This document shows, in pieces, positions 5,648 to 7,575 of a stretch of 7,575 nt of DNA. The DNA lies in NCBI GenBank assembly GCA_027035985.1, contig JALVTI010000094.1, positions 1 to 7,575 of the forward strand, written 5' to 3'. The stretch's first letter is position 1. Each line of letters starts with the position of its first letter. The position numbers were made by a program, and so were the translations under genes. This stretch comes from Aquificales bacterium (GTDB taxonomy: Bacteria; Aquificota; Aquificia; Aquificales; QOAS01). The notes below the pieces were generated by a model. It was given only the letters and a program-made list of their open reading frames with translations. It made no database searches and had not been told where the DNA came from.

Positions 5648-7575
5648 ATGCCCCAAAAGGAGTTGGAAAAACCGAAAGCCTACATAAGTAAGGTTGTTGT
5701 CGAAGGTTTCAAATCCTACGGGAGGAAGAGGAAGGAAATTCCCCTCGGAGAGGGATTTATCGCAATAGTGGGACCCAACGGGAGTGGAAAGTCAAATATA
5801 GGGGATGCCATAAGTTTCGCCCTCGGGCTCGCCTCCTCGAAGGTGCTCAGGGCTAAAAATCTCTCCTACCTCATATGGAGTAAGGGAAACCAAAGAGCCG
5901 ACTACGCGGAGGTGGAAGTCCACTTCAAAAACGAGGGGGCTTTCCCGATAGAGGCGGAAGAAATAGTCTTTTCGAGAAAGGTTTTCCCGAGCGGGCGGAG
6001 CGTTTTCAAGATAAATGGGAAACCGGTAAAGGAGAGGGATGTAAAGGAGCTCCTAACGAGGGCGGGAATTACCGAAAACGCCTATAACGTCGTCCTCCAG
6101 GGGGACATCATCCACTTCCTCAAAATGACCCCCGTTCAGAGGAGGAAGCTCATAGAGGAGATTGCCGGTATAGGGGAGTTCGACGAGAAGAAGCAAAAGG
6201 CTCTTGAGGAGCTTGGAGAGGTCGAAATAAAACTCAAAGAGTTAAAGCTCATTCTCGAGGAGTTAGAAAGCCAGCTAAAGACCTTGGAGAGGGATAGGGA
6301 GACACTTCTGCGCTATAGGGAGCTAAAGGCTAAGGAGGGGGAGCTTAGAAAGAAAATATTGGCAAAGGAGTATAGCCGCCTGCGGCGGAAAATGGAAAAC
6401 CTCGAGGGGGAAAGGGAAGAGAAGGAAAACCTCCTTAGGGCGCTCGAAGGGGAGAGGGAAAAACTCTTGGAGGAACTCCAAAAAGAGGAAAATCGCCTTT
6501 CGGAAGTCGAAAAACTCCTCGAACCCTACAGGGAAAAAATCGGGAAATTCCAATCGGAGGAGGAGTTTCTAAATAGGGAGATAGAACGCCTCAGGGGGGA
6601 AATTGAAAAACTCCAAAACCTAAAGGGGGAACTGAAGCAAAGAATAGAAAACCTCAAAGGGGAGATAGAAGCAAAGGAAAACCGAAAGGCGGAGATTGAG
6701 AAGGAAATAGAGCACCTAAGGGGGGAAATTGAGCCCCTTCAAAACCTCTTGGAGGAATACGACAGGGAGCTGGAAACCCTCGAGGGGAAGCTTTCGAAAG
6801 CGGTTAAGGGACTCGAGGAGGCGGAAAGGAGGTTAAAGGAACTCCAAAGGGAGAAGGAGGAAAAGGAGAAACTGATAAGGGAGCTTCTCAAAGAGCTCGA
6901 CACCCTCGATGTGAAAATTGAGAGAACGGAGGAACAGCTTAAGGAGCTCGAAAGGAAAAAGAGGGAACTCCTCGCGGGTTTTGTCGGGAATTTCTCCTAC
7001 GAGAAGGAAAAACTCGAAAAACTCCTGGAGGAAAAGGAGAGGGAAAAACAACAATTGGAGGAACTCTTAAGGAAAATAGACAACCGCCTAAGGGAGATAA
7101 AGAGAAAGAAGGAGGAACTCTTAAGGGAGCAGATAAGACTCGAGGCGGAGCTCCAGAGTGCGGGCAACGAGGTGGTCGAGTTCCTAAAGCGCAACGTCGA
7201 GGGCGTTTACGGAACGGTGGCGGAGCTTATCCGCGTTCGGGACGAGGAGTATATAACCGCCGTCGAGATTGCGGGGGGAAACAGGCTTCGCTACGTTGTT
7301 GTGGAAGATGAAAACACCGCAAAGCGGTGCATAGAGCTTTTAAAGAGGAATAATCTCGGGAGGCTTACCTTTATACCGCTAAACAGAATAAGGGCGCAAA
7401 CTCCCCAATTTCTCCCGCGGACGCGGGGTGTTATAGATTTCGTCTATAAACTGGTCGATTACGACCCCCACTTTGAGAAGGCGGTTCTCTACGTTTTCGG
7501 CGACACGGTTCTTGTCGAGGATTTCGAAACCGCCAAAAGGCTCGGAATAGGGATTTACCGAATGGTTACCCTCTC
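5648..7575 (+). CDS. smc: Chromosome segregation/condensin SMC ATPase, N-terminal part (642 codons, cut by window edge)
   Basis: SMC proteins form ATP-driven dimers that, with ScpA and ScpB, organise and separate chromosomes. Seen in order: an N-terminal ABC-type half head with FKSYG (21-25), Walker A GPNGSGKS (42-49), R-loop region LRAKNLSYLI (67-76) and Q-loop VVLQGDI (148-154) followed by RRKLIEEIAGI; a long Glu/Lys/Arg/Leu-rich coiled coil from about 170 to 515; then the hinge from about 516, with VEGVYGTVAEL and EIAGGNRLRYVVVED. The reading frame is open to the window end; full SMC proteins are about 1,150 residues, so the returning coil, signature motif and Walker B lie outside. ATG 5648 is the first possible start, since an in-frame TAG stands at 5642, and it has no clear Shine-Dalgarno. 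GC content is far above that of the cas genes, and the gene is read away from them. The head resembles archaeal SMC, as reported for Aquifex. Confidence 0.97.
   Translation, partial: MPQKELEKPKAYISKVVVEGFKSYGRKRKEIPLGEGFIAIVGPNGSGKSNIGDAISFALGLASSKVLRAKNLSYLIWSKGNQRADYAEVEVHFKNEGAFPIEAEEIVFSRKVFPSGRSVFKINGKPVKERDVKELLTRAGITENAYNVVLQGDIIHFLKMTPVQRRKLIEEIAGIGEFDEKKQKALEELGEVEIKLKELKLILEELESQLKTLERDRETLLRYRELKAKEGELRKKILAKEYSRLRRKMENLEGEREEKENLLRALEGEREKLLEELQKEENRLSEVEKLLEPYREKIGKFQSEEEFLNREIERLRGEIEKLQNLKGELKQRIENLKGEIEAKENRKAEIEKEIEHLRGEIEPLQNLLEEYDRELETLEGKLSKAVKGLEEAERRLKELQREKEEKEKLIRELLKELDTLDVKIERTEEQLKELERKKRELLAGFVGNFSYEKEKLEKLLEEKEREKQQLEELLRKIDNRLREIKRKKEELLREQIRLEAELQSAGNEVVEFLKRNVEGVYGTVAELIRVRDEEYITAVEIAGGNRLRYVVVEDENTAKRCIELLKRNNLGRLTFIPLNRIRAQTPQFLPRTRGVIDFVYKLVDYDPHFEKAVLYVFGDTVLVEDFETAKRLGIGIYRMVTL

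Noticed and set aside
5581..5691. A 36-codon plus-strand reading frame starting at ATG 5581 and overlapping the smc start in another frame.
   Set aside because: It has no Shine-Dalgarno at a useful distance, lies across the predicted control region and overlaps a certain gene; the product has no recognisable features.
6323..7194. Three minus-strand frames of 65-76 codons inside smc.
   Set aside because: They are complements of the Glu/Lys/Leu coiled-coil codons, giving Phe/Leu/Ser-rich products with no start signals.
1..7575. A CRISPR array, CARF-type effector, adaptation genes or mobile element in the window.
   Set aside because: No regularly spaced repeats were found, every stretch outside the 103-base gap is covered by the five genes, and none of these encodes such a product.

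Overview
The window holds most of a type III CRISPR-Cas effector operon on the minus strand, facing away from a chromosomal smc gene on the plus strand. The operon is, on the evidence here, a subtype III-C (Csx11/MTH326-like) module. Its order of transcription is cmr1 (5544-4468), a second Cas7-group RAMP gene of Cmr6 type (4468-3341), a large Cas10-family gene of Csx11 type (3353-243) and the first 80 codons of a cmr4-like Cas7 gene (240-1, cut by the window edge). The genes overlap or abut (a 1-base stop/start overlap, a 13-base overlap, a 2-base gap), and each internal gene has a Shine-Dalgarno sequence inside the end of the gene before it. The Cas5 (Cmr3) and small (Cmr5/Cas11) subunits are not seen and would be expected beyond position 1. 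No CRISPR array, adaptation gene or CARF effector is in the window.

The organism looks like a thermophilic bacterium, probably of the Aquificota. The proteins are rich in E, K, R and I, the codons favour AGG/AGA and ATA, and the smc product resembles the archaeal-like SMC known from that group. This is an inference without a database search.

The most notable point is that the Cas10-family subunit appears catalytically silent. The position of the GGDD cyclase motif reads SPTN, and the N-terminal region, where Cas10 proteins usually carry an HD nuclease, has no HD dipeptide and only two histidines in about 286 residues. The Cmr4-like backbone protein keeps the aspartate aligned with the target-RNA-cleaving residue. 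The complex is therefore predicted to cut RNA through its backbone but to lack both cyclic-oligoadenylate signalling and Cas10 DNA cleavage.

The 103-base divergent region (5545-5647) carries a good promoter candidate for the cas operon with almost no leader, an extended -10 candidate for smc, a 15-base palindrome just before the smc start, and two interleaved hexamer direct repeats. The cas genes are much more AT-rich than smc, and composition also shifts inside the genes, most clearly near the middle of csx11. No stretch over 300 bases lacks a gene.
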